Source: Branchiostoma floridae (lineage: Eukaryota; Chordata; Leptocardii; Amphioxiformes; Branchiostomatidae). Taken from it: a DNA stretch of 64,000 bases. Below, in pieces: positions 53,613 to 64,000 of this stretch (the first letter of the stretch is position 1; every line of letters starts with the position of its first letter). The DNA is taken from positions 18,452,968 to 18,516,967 of the forward strand of contig NC_049996.1 of NCBI RefSeq assembly GCF_000003815.2. Reading direction: 5' to 3'. The translations under genes were made by a program, and so were the position numbers. The notes beneath the pieces are model-generated. The model did not search any database. It worked only from the letters and a program-made list of their open reading frames with translations, and was not told where the DNA came from.

Positions 53613-54189
53613 TCTACGCTTTAACTCACCATGTTTATATAAATATATATCACAAATTGCATCAGAAGGAACTTAGTTTGTAATAAAAAATAATGCATAT
53701 TCATTGTGGGTCAAAAAGTTTTACAAAACCTGTTTAATGTGCCAATAATTCATCTGACATAAATTATGATAATGAGGGGGAGGGGGGCGACATGTGGAAC
53801 TCGGGATTTTTAAGCGTAGAATCTAGTCTATCTTACCAAAATAACATAAAATACGCGGCAAGGCACAGCTTTTTTAAAAAGATTTCTTGTTTGGTCATGG
53901 TCTGGTGTTTGAACGTGCATACTTAGTACTATTATCAATTCCTGCTATATCAAGTTATCTTGAGTTATTTGTGTTGTTAGTAGTTAACGATTTCTACTTA
54001 TGAACATTTATTTATCTTAACTGACACGCCTGTATGAAAATCAAAATGATTGATATTACTGTCTACGGTGAAACAAGTTCATTTCCATCATCAATAGTTC
54101 GATAATGCTCATTTCCAGTCCTGTACTACGCAGGCATTGCAGGTTCGTTATGTATAATCATTTTATTTCCTTATTTCAACCGCGGCATC

Positions 54190-54720
54190 AATATGACAGC
54201 GTAGAGAGAGAAACAACAGTCTGATGATTTCTTGGTACTCTTATAGTTCCGCTAATAAGACTAAATGCACACTAAGTATGTTGTGGTGTATGTTGCTCAT
54301 ACATGCGTATATTCACGGTATGCCATGTACAATTTTCATATTGATTTATTTTGTATTTCGTTATGTTTCAGACTCGACTCACGGACATATTTACACTGTG
54401 AGGAAGTACCTAAACTTGACCGTTTTACTTCATTTTTTCACTGCGGCAAAACAGCATGCAATTGTTGTGTAACTACTAAAGTGGAAAATGGCACAGAGCA
54501 GACTCTTGCTATCGGCGCAGACATATTTTTCTCTACCTTATTCAAACGTTTTGTCTTTTTTTTCGCAAATTGCAATCTATTGTAATACAAAACTTAAGTT
54601 AAGTTCTATGAGACGTTCATATGATGGCGACTATTGTTTAACCCATACAGAGGACGGTACATGTAGATGATGGAGCACAGGAAATATTACATGGAATCAT
54701 ACTAAGATATGTAAGGACGA
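54190..54720 (+). pseudogene. Relic of a paralogous RTK
   Basis: 54197-54275 matches the last codons and 3' UTR of the RTK (GTAGAGAGAGAAACAACA shared; frame YDSVERETTV then stop). 54370-54424 matches the end of its cadherin-like domain (ACTCACGGA...AGTACCTAAACTTGACCGT; RKYLNLTV). The order is scrambled and there are stops. Confidence 0.7.
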
Positions 54721-54906
54721 CTTGTTTAAATAATGTACAATAAATGCCTTGGTGCATGATGGCTCTTTGACAAATGTTATTCTCAATTACATTTTGTTCA
54801 GAATCGCTCCAAAAGTTCCAGCGCCATTTATGCACCTCAGCTGATTCAAAAGAGATACTCTAAGATCTAATAACCCTAATATGATATAGCATATTATAAT
54901 GCTCAT

Positions 54907-54912
54907 TTTATT
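54907..54912 (-). terminator. Lectin receptor polyadenylation signal candidate
   Basis: TTTATT on plus (AATAAA on minus), about 220 bp beyond the stop codon. Confidence 0.35.
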
Positions 54913-55130
54913 ACCATAAAAATTCCTATATATTCCAATTACTATGTTCCTTAACTTAACTTCCTTAACAGTTATTGGACTGTTGTCAGCGACACAATCT
55001 CATCTCAATCAGGCATTTCCAAAATTCACAGAAATCAGTGAGTTGAACACTCAGCTCGGCTCTGGCGGTAGAATGACGTCATGGCCGTATAGCCGATCTG
55101 ATTGGCCGAATCTGGACAAAAACTGAACTG

Positions 55131-55503
55131 TCAGATAGTGTCCTCGTATTCGAAGTCGTTCTCGTAGTCCGAGTCGTCTGTGCGGACGCGGTTGGTTGTC
55201 TGGTTCGACAGCTCCAGATATTCGTGGCTGTTCTCGTAGTCTGGGTGGGCGCGGTTGGTTGTCAGGCTGGTGTATTCACTGTCAGTGTTTCCCATGGTGC
55301 TGGGGTCCAGCGCCTGGTAGTCAGCAGAGTCAGACCGGGCTCCATACGCTCCAGGAGGAGGGGGAAATGCTGCCGGGGCTTGGGGACCCCTGGCCGGGGG
55401 GCGAGAGTCACGTGTGTCGACCATCTCATACTCATCGTTGTCGTCGGTTCCTGGGTCGACCATGTCGTAATCGTGGGTGGAGGTTCCTGGCTCTTTCGCA
55501 GCC
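55131..55503 (-). CDS. Lectin receptor exon 8 (cytoplasmic tail)
   Basis: Acidic tail with many SH2-type sites: YDMV, YEMV, YQAL, SEYTSL (fits the ITIM consensus S-x-Y-x-x-L), YENS, YLEL, YEND, plus a proline run (FPPPPG). YQAL and YTSL are separated by 11 residues, an ITAM-like spacing. Ends EYEDTI then TGA. Confidence 0.88.
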
Positions 55504-58500
55504 CTGTTATGTGAAATACCCAAATTAGAACGTAACGTGGAATGCAGTCGTTTTGTACAAGGTAAAATGTAAATGCATAGCGCGCCTCATGCGTCGCACG
55601 ACGTGGGGGCTTCTAAGTAATAGCGCACCTGAACAACATACGATGTATATAGCGAGGCGTATACCACTCCCAGATCCTTCTAGAAAACCTACGTATACCC
55701 ACCCCTTAGATCGTCTCTAAGAAAGGTACAAGCGGATTCCTTTTTCTAGAAATGCGTGGACTTGAAATGCTGTTACTAGATGTAATCTGCATCTCTGTTG
55801 TATTTTATCTGACCCTTACCCCTTCCCTCATGACCTCAATGAAAAGTGGCCTGCAGGCCGATTTGAGCTTTCATTAATAAGTTAAGTTTCAAACGAGTAA
55901 GAATATTGGCACAGTTACCTCCTACGTTTGACGATGAAGATAGCAAAGACCCCGATTGACACAAGTAGAACGGCCCCCAGGACGGAAACTGGGGCTGCCC
56001 ACGCCACAGCATCCTGTCCACGGTCCGTTGTCGTCTCTGAAGAATCAATTAGTTTATTGCATAACAATTGTCACCTGTAGAATGTAAGGCAAGGTGCTGT
56101 ACATTGGATAAGTCAACATTAACAGTAACATTAATCTAATACAGTGCATGCAGATTCTTGGCTATACAACATTGAAAGAAGACAACAATGTACATGTAAT
56201 GTAAGGCGAAGCGTTACATATTACTACTTGCCACTAATACATCAGTCTAGTGCAATTATGATAGCAAAGAATAACACGGTGCGTTCTTTATTATAGTTTT
56301 AACACGGTTTCCACGACAGTATAGGTCGTGTACAACCACATTGCAAATCAGAATGTTTTCTTGAAGTGGACACCCAGAAGCTTTGGAGGTGGAATTGATA
56401 AATAAACCGCGATCCCGTTTATTGGTAATACAGGTCGGCAATGGCCAACGAGCATCAAATATCACTAAAGACGACCCAAATGTATAGGCGGACTTAATAA
56501 AAGAATAGTGTCATTATTACACGAACGTACCTGAACAATAAGGCGTAGGGATGTCGAAGGTCCCGTTCTTCTGACACAGTACTGTAACATTTTGCCCGTT
56601 TTTGCAAGTGATCGTCACGCGTTGGCCAATAGCGACGTTTCCTCCATGGTTAGGGGAAACGGAAATGACGTCATCACTCACTGTGACAGGTACACAATGG
56701 CCAACCCCTGGAAAAGATATGGAAGTCTTTATTAGTAAGTGTTTATTTTTTGTATTGTTTCATTATGTGTTAAGCCAACATGTGTCACACGACCAGGCAG
56801 TATTTAAGTCTGTATTCATTCCAACTCACCTTCATAACGCAGAATGAATCCGTTCGTTTGCTGCGCTCTTCGCGGCCCTGCTAGGAACTGCAGACGGACA
56901 TAGCTGCTGAAACTGACGTATTCTGACGTACCGTTTAGAAAGGTAACAATCGATCGCGAAGAGTTGCCCTCTACAATCGTCAGGCTGTCTTCTGCGGTGA
57001 TGTCTAAGAGTTCTAACTTGACCCTTATGACCTTTTCAGGGGCTACTTGTATGTTCCATACACAGTTCTGATCTAGTGGGTACGGTCCGGGGAAGTCAGG
57101 GGAGTAGATGATCCCTTCATTTGCCTTCAGATCGCCACCACATGCTCCAATAGACGCTACAGATGGAAAACAAACTTTTAGCATTCATTCAACGCAGTGT
57201 TAAAGGATTATTAGTCGGCCTCATTACATTAGAGGTCACAACCTCTTGCGCTTGTCCGCCATCTTTGTTCTTTACATGTTAGTTGAATATTCTGCTTGGT
57301 TCCACGTAGCTGCGTTTCAATAAGCGCAAGCTATCACCTCTCATAATTTCATACAACGTTGTATAGAGTACTTGAGACACGGAAAGAAAGACGCCGAAAA
57401 GAAGATATTACATGTACCATCGGAAAGTATTAAGTGCTTGCCATGGATAAAAAGAAGGAAGCATGACAAGTTTTTGATCCACAAGTTCTTTGATATGTTT
57501 AGAATGAGGTTTTGGGGCCATTACGTGATAGTTGAATCAGCACCAATGACAGATCCGACAGTTTTAAAAGTTTTGAAAATGAAGGAGTTTCTTACCTTCA
57601 AACACTTCTACTCTCTGTGACGTGCTGGGACCTCCACAGAACTGGAACTGGTCTCCCCCACACGGTGCAGTGCACTCGTTGACCGGTAGTCGGCGGGAGG
57701 CAGAGTCTTGTTGTAATTGGTTCCCGCAACGACAGCCAAATCTGTTGGCAACTCCAGCGTACCGATAGCTTTGGGCTCGACAATATTTCAGACACTTTTG
57801 AATGGTGGTGTTGACATGAGAGACAGAGGGACCAGTCAGTAGAGGTTTATTAACTGGTTCGTCCTGGTAGCAACCTAGGGACAACGGAACTGGGGGGAAG
57901 GGATATCAGGAAATGTAACAGTTAGATATTATAACATCCAGTGTTATACAGAACTCAAGCACCAAAAGCAACTTTCAGACGAAAAGTCTGAAAATTGCTT
58001 TTTTCTCAATGACCCGCCTCTTAACTGCAAAACGTACAGCTATACTAAGGTACGGAAGATGAACCTTAATGTCGAGGGTACTCACCATTTATACACCTGT
58101 GTTCCACTCTCAGGTACGTGTCCACATCCCCCTCGATATGGTCACACGGGTTCCCTCCGAACATCTCGTCTGACGGTTCTAGGATACAGCTTCCCGGGGC
58201 ACGGGTGCAGCGGTCCATAACTCTTGTTATGACGTCATTTTTGCTCAGCCAATTACAAGCCACACAGCCCCCCTCTCTCTCTGTACATCCTGACAGCTTG
58301 CACGCCCAGTCCTGTCCGTACGCGGCACGAACGATCAAGAGTTGCTGAAAGTCCGGTCGGGGACACCGTATGGTTTTCTTGTCGTCCTTGCAGATGTACG
58401 TTATGTCTGTGTGGAGAGAAGTATCTGCATAATGAATGTATAGTTGCGACTCACAAATAAAAAGCAAACATCAGACTAGCAACAAATGTAGACAATGCAT

Positions 58501-59650
58501 TTCAAATGAGATACCATCTATATCTTAAATTAAGAACAGTCGTAAAATTCTGCAAAAACAGACAAGAACAGCATTATCTAACTAGCAACATTGCTGAACA
58601 CTAATTAGGTATTGCTGAAAATTCACAAACCTGCACAACTAAAGTGTGCTTTCGTGTCCAGCACAAATTCTCCTTCATCGCTGTCCCAGATCTCAAAGGT
58701 GCCGGTTATGTCTTCAAGATATAAGCTGGAGTCTCTCACACGGAAACGATTTCTATTTTCAATATGCCAATAGTCTTCATCGAAAAACACCGGTGCTTTG
58801 GTCTCATCGTTTCTGTATTCAGGTCGAGTCCCAGGTGTAGCCGGACTGGTCATGCTGTATGTACTAACCAATAGTTGTGGTGGATATAGACTAGCGGACC
58901 CAAACAGACGGACAGTCGGACAACCTGTACAGATAAAACAGCCACTGTTATTGTTTTCCTTTCATTAAGACAACAAAGGACAGCAGTGTACAATACAGAA
59001 ACAACAACAGTGCATGGCGTGTGTGTGCGTGTGTGTGTGTGTGGTGTGTTGATGACACCCCGTACAGTTTTCCAGCTTCCAGAGTTGGTATTGTGTAACC
59101 TGAGTTTTTCATACGTCATCTGTATCTAAAAATATAACACTTGGCAAAGCATGACAGTATTTAAAATATGTCCATAGAATATATGTTATTTTCTTGAAGC
59201 GTACTTGGGAGCAAGGAGTGTGCGATATCATTCAACCAGGTTGCAAATATTTTTGCAGTCGATAATTATGTGTGAGATAGTTTGTTCTTATGAATAAAGG
59301 GACACGGGTCAGACTCTTTTACATATACTGTTATGACAGTCCGAATCAGCAGCATCACCATTTAATATCACAAAGCAGCGACGTTTTAAAGACGGACATA
59401 TATAAACCCTTCTCCTACGCAGAGACATCCAACGGCAAACTTCCTCTTGTCTGTAAGGCAGTTTGCCGTTGGATATCTATGCGTAGGAGAATGATATAAA
59501 CGTACTGAATTGAAAGGAGGAAGTACCTTTACTTCCTCAAAAGTGAAAGCACGACATGAACTTACCGGCCTGTGCGTTCGTAGGAAGACTAGTCAGAATG
59601 ACTAAACACAGCGCGCCCAACGTCACTGTACGAACGGCCCCTGGCTCCAT
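55131..59650 (-). CDS. Lectin-WSC-CUB-sushi transmembrane receptor, 8 exons, complete
   Basis: Exons on minus: 59650-59566, 58924-58631, 58406-58086, 57874-57596, 57156-56830, 56707-56531, 56036-55919, 55503-55131. They join into 657 codons plus TGA. Order: signal peptide (1-28), unassigned Cys-bounded module (29-126), SUEL/galactose-binding lectin (127-233), WSC (234-326), CUB (327-435), sushi-like module (436-494), transmembrane helix (about 507-528), tyrosine-rich tail (534-657). The six extracellular junctions are all phase 1, one exon per module, the signature of exon shuffling. WSC followed by CUB recalls Kremen, but a lectin replaces the kringle. A type I surface receptor binding glycans and signalling through phosphotyrosine is inferred; no named orthologue recognised. 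Confidence 0.9.
55919..56036 (-). CDS. Lectin receptor exon 7 (transmembrane)
   Basis: AVAWAAPVSVLGAVLLVSIG then VFAIFIVKRRR, a single membrane helix with a basic stop-transfer. Starts with the phase 1 remainder, ends phase 2. Confidence 0.9.
56531..56707 (-). CDS. Lectin receptor exon 6 (sushi-like module)
   Basis: HCVPV...IGQRVTITCKNGQNVTVLCQ...GTFDIPTPYC: four cysteines in CCP order, but short and lacking the consensus Trp. Confidence 0.7.
56830..57156 (-). CDS. Lectin receptor exon 5 (CUB domain)
   Basis: CGGDLKANEGIIYSPDFPGP, Y then CVWNIQVAPEKVIRVKLELL, ending GFILRYEG. Typical first Cys pair; the second disulfide pair is absent, as in some CUB domains. Phase 1-1. Confidence 0.92.
57596..57874 (-). 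CDS. Lectin receptor exon 4 (WSC domain)
   Basis: GCYQDEP at the start, CLKYCRAQSYRYAGVANRFG then CRCGN, and CGGDQFQFCGG, the diagnostic WSC cysteine and C-G motifs. Phase 1-1. Confidence 0.9.
58086..58406 (-). CDS. Lectin receptor exon 3 (SUEL-type lectin)
   Basis: ICKDDKKTIRCP, IVRAAYGQDWACKLSGC, VMDRCTRAPGSCILEPSDEM, FGGNPCDHIEGDVDTYLRVE: the Cys pattern and GxDPC-x-x-YL-like end of SUEL/rhamnose-galactose-binding lectins. It has an extra Cys-containing loop (REGGCVACNW). Phase 1-1. Confidence 0.85.
58631..58924 (-). CDS. Lectin receptor exon 2 (unassigned module)
   Basis: 98 residues from CPTVRLFGSASLYPP to DTKAHFSC, with Cys near both ends and aromatic-rich YWHIENRNRFRVRD and GTFEIWDSDEGE in between. 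Phase 1-1. I cannot assign a named domain. Confidence 0.8.
59410..59493. mobile_element. Minimal fold-back MITE
   Basis: TCTCCTACGCAGAGACATCC then AACGGCAAAC, and the complementary ...GTTTGCCGTTGGATATCTAT GCGTAGGAGA. A hairpin of about 84 bp of the 6558/45633 family, 73 bp past the exon 1 donor of the lectin receptor. Confidence 0.7.
59566..59650 (-). CDS. Lectin receptor exon 1 (signal peptide)
   Basis: MEPGAVRTVTLGALCLVILT then SLPTNAQA, a clean signal peptide. Donor GTAAGT in phase 1. Confidence 0.85.
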
Positions 59651-62370
59651 AGTCGATAAGATTCGATACTGTTGTCGTTTGTCAGTCACTGTGGTTTGTT
59701 GCGAACGTAAACCGTTACAAATGATACAGTTTGACAGAAAACTTGTCGATGGGTACTTTTCTCGGCGGTTACCCTCTCACGGAAACCTTCCTGGTTGTCC
59801 CGCTGATATGTCAATCACGACGAGGTGGCCAGGCTCCAACTCCCGACTACCTCCGACGTTCCTACTTTGTCAGTTCAGAGTTGGGTCTACCAAACGGAAA
59901 TCTAACCGTGTGGAGAGTTCATGACTTCGCCGTAAACTTGTGGTTTAACTTCCGTGTAAACCGGAAATACGTCACAGTGTCACTGTGGCACGAGTTTGCT
60001 TTTCCGGTTTACACTTAAACCATGGTAAACATCATGTCACCGGGTATTTGACCTTCAAGTCGCATATGGGTGTACAAATGAATACTGTTGACATCATAAT
60101 ATAGACACAATTTAAAGGGATTGACGTTTTATTACAAATGTAGACTTTTTTCTCTAAGTGTTGCTTGTAAATTGAGTCCGCTGAGGGCAAAGGTCAATAA
60201 TACACACCTGTACAGTTTTTATCCAGTGTAAGACTTGTAGAAGGCCTATTCTTGTAGAATGTAAGAGATATTTTATATTGATAAGATAGTGCAGGGTGTA
60301 GATTGTCAAATTTGTTTTCAACAAGATTTTGGTTCATTTTGCAGACCCCTAGCTGGAAGTGGTTAGTCCCGAAATTGACGTCATCAGAAACGGCGCGAGA
60401 CATCGTCTGAAATGGCGAAATCATTCAGTAAACGACTTTTTGGAGACTTAAGATAGCTGGCTACTGTGTGTGGTGAGTTTCTATGATCTGGAAGCTTGAC
60501 GGATGAGATTATGACACGCTGAACTTGCCTATCTTTCCATCATTACATGATTTCCGTTGTTTTTAACTAGCTTAGTGATGATGACTGTAGTGTGAGAAAG
60601 AAACACTAACTTATGAACATCTGTCTAGTTTGGTAGTTCGGTAGCGCGCGTAGTCCAGCGGTTAGCGGCCTTGCCTCTGGAACTAGAAGCCGTGGGTTCG
60701 ATCCCGGCTGTGTCGCTCACCCGACATGCACGCTACCGGTAAGGGTTGCAGTCCTTTAATATGACGGGACGTTAAGCCGTGGTCCACTGTTCATTATGCT
60801 TGTCGTAAAGAGCTAGGGGAATTTCCCCTGTACAATGAACCTGTAAATACTGTACATAGCACCTGCCCTCTCTGTCACGACCAGTGGAAGATAAGCTCTT
60901 CAGTGAGCTAAAACTGGTTCGAGATCACTTTCACTTTCACTTTGGTAGTGAATGAGGACAACAGCAACAGAAGTGGTTGTTTCATGTTTATAATTTCCCA
61001 AGTGCACACTGAGAAATACCGCGCAGTAAACATCTGTCCTTAAAATGCTGCCACCAGAGATTCTATACAAATTGTTTCTTACTTTACAACATTCAGGTTT
61101 CAGACCGGGGGCACAGAGACAGGCAATAGGCAGCGATTCTCACAATCTCATTGCATTAACAACGATATGAAGACGATCAGAATATCAACAAAGGTAATAG
61201 CAGAGTCACCACATGCATATACGGTATATGAAATAAAATCTTGTAAAATCAGCAATGTACATGAAACCATTTCTGCAAAACTGGGGTAGCCATGTTGGCG
61301 GCACTCAACTGTCTATGGAAGATATACTGCAGAATGGTAACTTGTAGGCGAATTTGAATAATACACCGTTTTCACGTATACATACGCATATACTTTAAAT
61401 GGTTGGATAAAAGTATTTCAACGAAGACCGAGATAGATAGATATATGTACAGAGAATTATCAATTTCGTGGTGTGTATGATACATCGTATTGTGTAAGGT
61501 TTAAGTTCAAAAGTTAGCCACAGCACACGCATATAGTACAAACCACTGACCCAATCCAAATGTAGATACACACATCACAATCTCAATGATGTGGTGTACA
61601 CCACTCTTATAATATATATATATATATATATACTAACAACAGATGAAAAATGACAAACTGAACGACTCGTGGATACAAAGATTATGTAGGTATAACAGTT
61701 TTAAATTATTCTCTCGGCGATTGTTCCTATCTCTTGCAAATAGTATCATGTATAAACATACGTACAAGAAGTATACGTATATTTCGTTCGCGTCCTATCG
61801 GATCTCGCTTTTGTAAAAGATGAACAGTGTCAGCGCATTGAAAATAGTGCGCTGCATTTTTCGTTTTTCAGTCTTCATTAAAACTTAAAGCACGCTTACG
61901 TTTGCCAGTGTTAGTCCACTGCGCCAGCCGCATCTATACTTATAGTTCCCAAGAAAATAGACATTTTATGTGTGGCGTTATTATTAAAATCCATTTCACA
62001 ACAAACGTTAACGTTTTCCTGATATAGCCTTCTCGGTTTACAAATGCATAGCACTGTTCTTTCACCCATCAAAATTCTCATATACCACAGCAAAGATGTA
62101 CAACTGTATTTGATGCAGTACCGTAAACTACACTAGACTTAACTAACGTTACACATTTGTCATTTCCAATGATGCAAACTTGGATAGTAATGATATCTTT
62201 GAGAACTCTCACTGAGTGACCGTTACAGCCATGGATCGCACGCAACAAGCACGACCACGTTTTGGTTGCACATGGTCTTGCCACAAGTTTCCAGATGTGA
62301 AACATCGTTTTGATAGCCTATCAGCGTCCGGAATCCCGTCAATGTCACGTAGAACTGCAGACGACAAACT
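59651..62370. other. Upstream of the lectin receptor, no further gene recognised
   Basis: Contains an imperfect inverted repeat (59939-59967 with 60003-60023, GTGTAAACCGGAAA), the SINE at 60645-60945, and a (TA)n run at 61611-61632. No coding exon recognised. Confidence 0.4.
60645..60945 (+). repeat. tRNA-derived SINE with (TTCACT)n tail
   Basis: A-box-like TAGTCCAGCGGTTAGCGG and B-box GGGTTCGATCCC at tRNA spacing, a ~200-bp body and a CACTTTCACTTTCACTTT end. Confidence 0.75.
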
Positions 62371-62375
62371 TTTAA

Positions 62376-62432
62376 TACCCAAGATGGCGACGTAAACAAA
62401 ATCACGTGACACGTGACGTCATATGCAAATCA
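62376..62432. promoter_or_regulatory. Promoter-like motif cluster
   Basis: AAGATGGCGAC (YY1-like), CACGTGACACGTGACGTCAT (two E-boxes and a CRE) and ATGCAAAT (octamer) lie within about 55 bp. No associated exon could be identified on either strand. Confidence 0.35.
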
Positions 62433-64000
62433 TCCCTTTTTCTTACCACTTCTGGAAACCATGCGCTGCCGCTTTAAATTTCTGCGGATGTCGTACAAAA
62501 ATGTCCGTGCATTTGATACAAACATCGATTCCATATACAAAGTTGTGGCCTATGCAGAGCCTTGCTTGATTACGGCTTATACAATATACCTTGGGGAGTC
62601 TCTGCCAAATCGAGCGGAGATATCCAATTTCGTGGTCATGGCGTCTAACTAACTATCAGCCAATCAGAGCTTTCTGTAAGTAAATCCGATCCTCTCATTG
62701 GCTGACAAGTTGTTAGAGGCCACGCCCACAAAAGTGGAAACCTCTGCCCGGTCTACCAGTAGTATATTGTATAGTTTTGGACTAGGCTCTGCCTAGGAGA
62801 AATGGTTGTACAAAATTCATTGCATACTCTCACGTTCCAGTATCTCAAACCACTACAAAAATGTATGTGTACATAAAGCCAACAATCACACGTAGTGAAC
62901 TCGATATCATATTTGCATTTGACTTGTACAATACGTCCAAGTTGTAACAGCGACACGTTGTTTACAGTATCTGTTACATGTACAAGGGCACGAGCGAGGC
63001 ATGGTTTGGTATGGTGAAATTTCCCATTGAGATTCCATGATGACAAGCACATATATAACGTTATATACATTGGAAGGATATTGTATACGTACAATTTTTA
63101 ACATGGGTAGAAACTCTCTTACAAAGCTTAATGTTTATACGACGAAGGAAGTACATATCGGACATACATAACAATAACAACACCATATTATGCATTATCA
63201 TATTAGGCTCCATATTTTAAAAGGTTTCTTAAAGCAGAGCTTTTTAATTACTTAACAAAGACGATAATACTAAAAAATCTCCCTCAGCCTGGCATAGAAT
63301 TCCCTGCTCTTTCTGTCCGTGTTTTGATGCACTTTATGTAGTAAACATGGATTTGATGTTTGCATACAATGATAGAAAATCTAAAATTAAGCTACTTCTT
63401 CTCTGTGACCATAACGACGTTGAAGAACAGAAAACCTCATTCGGAACTAGTAAATGACGTATTTTGACGTATTTCAGCTTTAGGCGACATATTGTGCCTT
63501 CTATCAGACAATGCTATTCAATGATATCATGTTTAACCCTGCACCTCAAGAGAGAGAGAGATTTTCAATTTCTGACTGATTGACAGACAGTTACATCACA
63601 CGCAAAAAGACTGAGCGATAAGGTCCATCTCCAAGAAGGAATTTTCTAGAATCTGTGTGCTTCAAAACACGACTTTTTCTGGCGCAGGGATGGCTTGGTG
63701 GTGATGATGATGATGATGATGAATATGTTCAGTGCTGAACTCATCTAAATGTCTTAGATTCCAGTATCAAGACCCAGAGTTATACTGTCAGCAGAGAAAG
63801 TTTAGGTGTGACCTCAGGAACACTACGATTTGATTCGGACCCAAAACATTTTTTTTCACACTTGACTTCATAAGGAGGTTCACAATTCTAAGTACGTTTG
63901 CGCAGAGAAATATATTATAGGTAATATGCCAAATGATACACAAAACACGTCTGGACATTGTTACGAAAACTGAAACAATGAGTGAGACCTGACTTGTTTA
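62433..64000. other. Unassigned sequence
   Basis: A short fold-back (CAGCCAATCAGAG and CTCTCATTGGCTGA, about 62660-62705) and a (GAT)n run at about 63700-63720. No gene recognised. Confidence 0.4.

Noticed and set aside
60645-60725. Functional tRNA gene
   Set aside because: A- and B-box are present, but the cloverleaf is poor and it continues into a SINE body with a (TTCACT)n end.

Overview
The window looks like invertebrate-chordate genomic DNA, most likely an amphioxus (Branchiostoma). The evidence is intron-rich genes with vertebrate-like orthologues, mosaic extracellular domain proteins, a Tie-like receptor tyrosine kinase, very long intronic minisatellites, and many MITEs, tRNA-derived SINEs and CR1/L2-like LINE tails. 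The species call is inference. No bacterial, phage or organelle features were seen.

Four protein-coding loci can be assembled. (1) A complete dimethylarginine dimethylaminohydrolase (DDAH) gene lies on + at 3159-8974: six exons that join in frame to 272 aa. (2) A complete GT18-family alpha-1,6-mannosylglycoprotein 6-beta-N-acetylglucosaminyltransferase (MGAT5-like) gene lies on + at 19518-42962: eleven exons, 742 aa. (3) An intronless receptor tyrosine kinase lies on + at 50464-53313, broken by one in-frame TAG at a conserved Trp of the kinase domain. (4) A complete eight-exon gene lies on - at 59650-55131: 657 aa, signal peptide, unassigned module, SUEL-type lectin, WSC, CUB, sushi-like module, transmembrane helix and a tyrosine-rich tail. 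The RTK and the lectin receptor are convergent.

Layout: 1-3100 holds MITE and mariner debris. 3159-9400 is DDAH, with LINE tails in its introns. 9400-16240 is intergenic with MITEs and a 47-bp minisatellite. 16245-19080 is a 56-bp minisatellite of about 50 units. 19180-44400 is MGAT5, whose introns hold more minisatellite, LINE, SINE and hAT-type MITE sequence. 44400-48560 is intergenic. 48600-50190 is a 61-bp minisatellite. 50464-54700 is the RTK and a relic of a paralogue. 54900-59650 is the lectin receptor. 59650-64000 is non-coding with a SINE and one promoter-like motif cluster.

The two strongest observations concern how genes here gain sequence. DDAH intron 1 has the anatomy of a retroposed insertion: an exact 12-bp duplication of exon sequence at both ends, and a polyadenylation signal plus A10 tract just before the downstream copy, so that the duplicated site itself supplies the 3' splice AG. 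In MGAT5, five of eleven exons carry local tandem duplications that copy one exon edge with its splice site (periods 869, about 170, exactly 187, 181 and about 142 bp), leaving decoy exons, some with intact reading frame.
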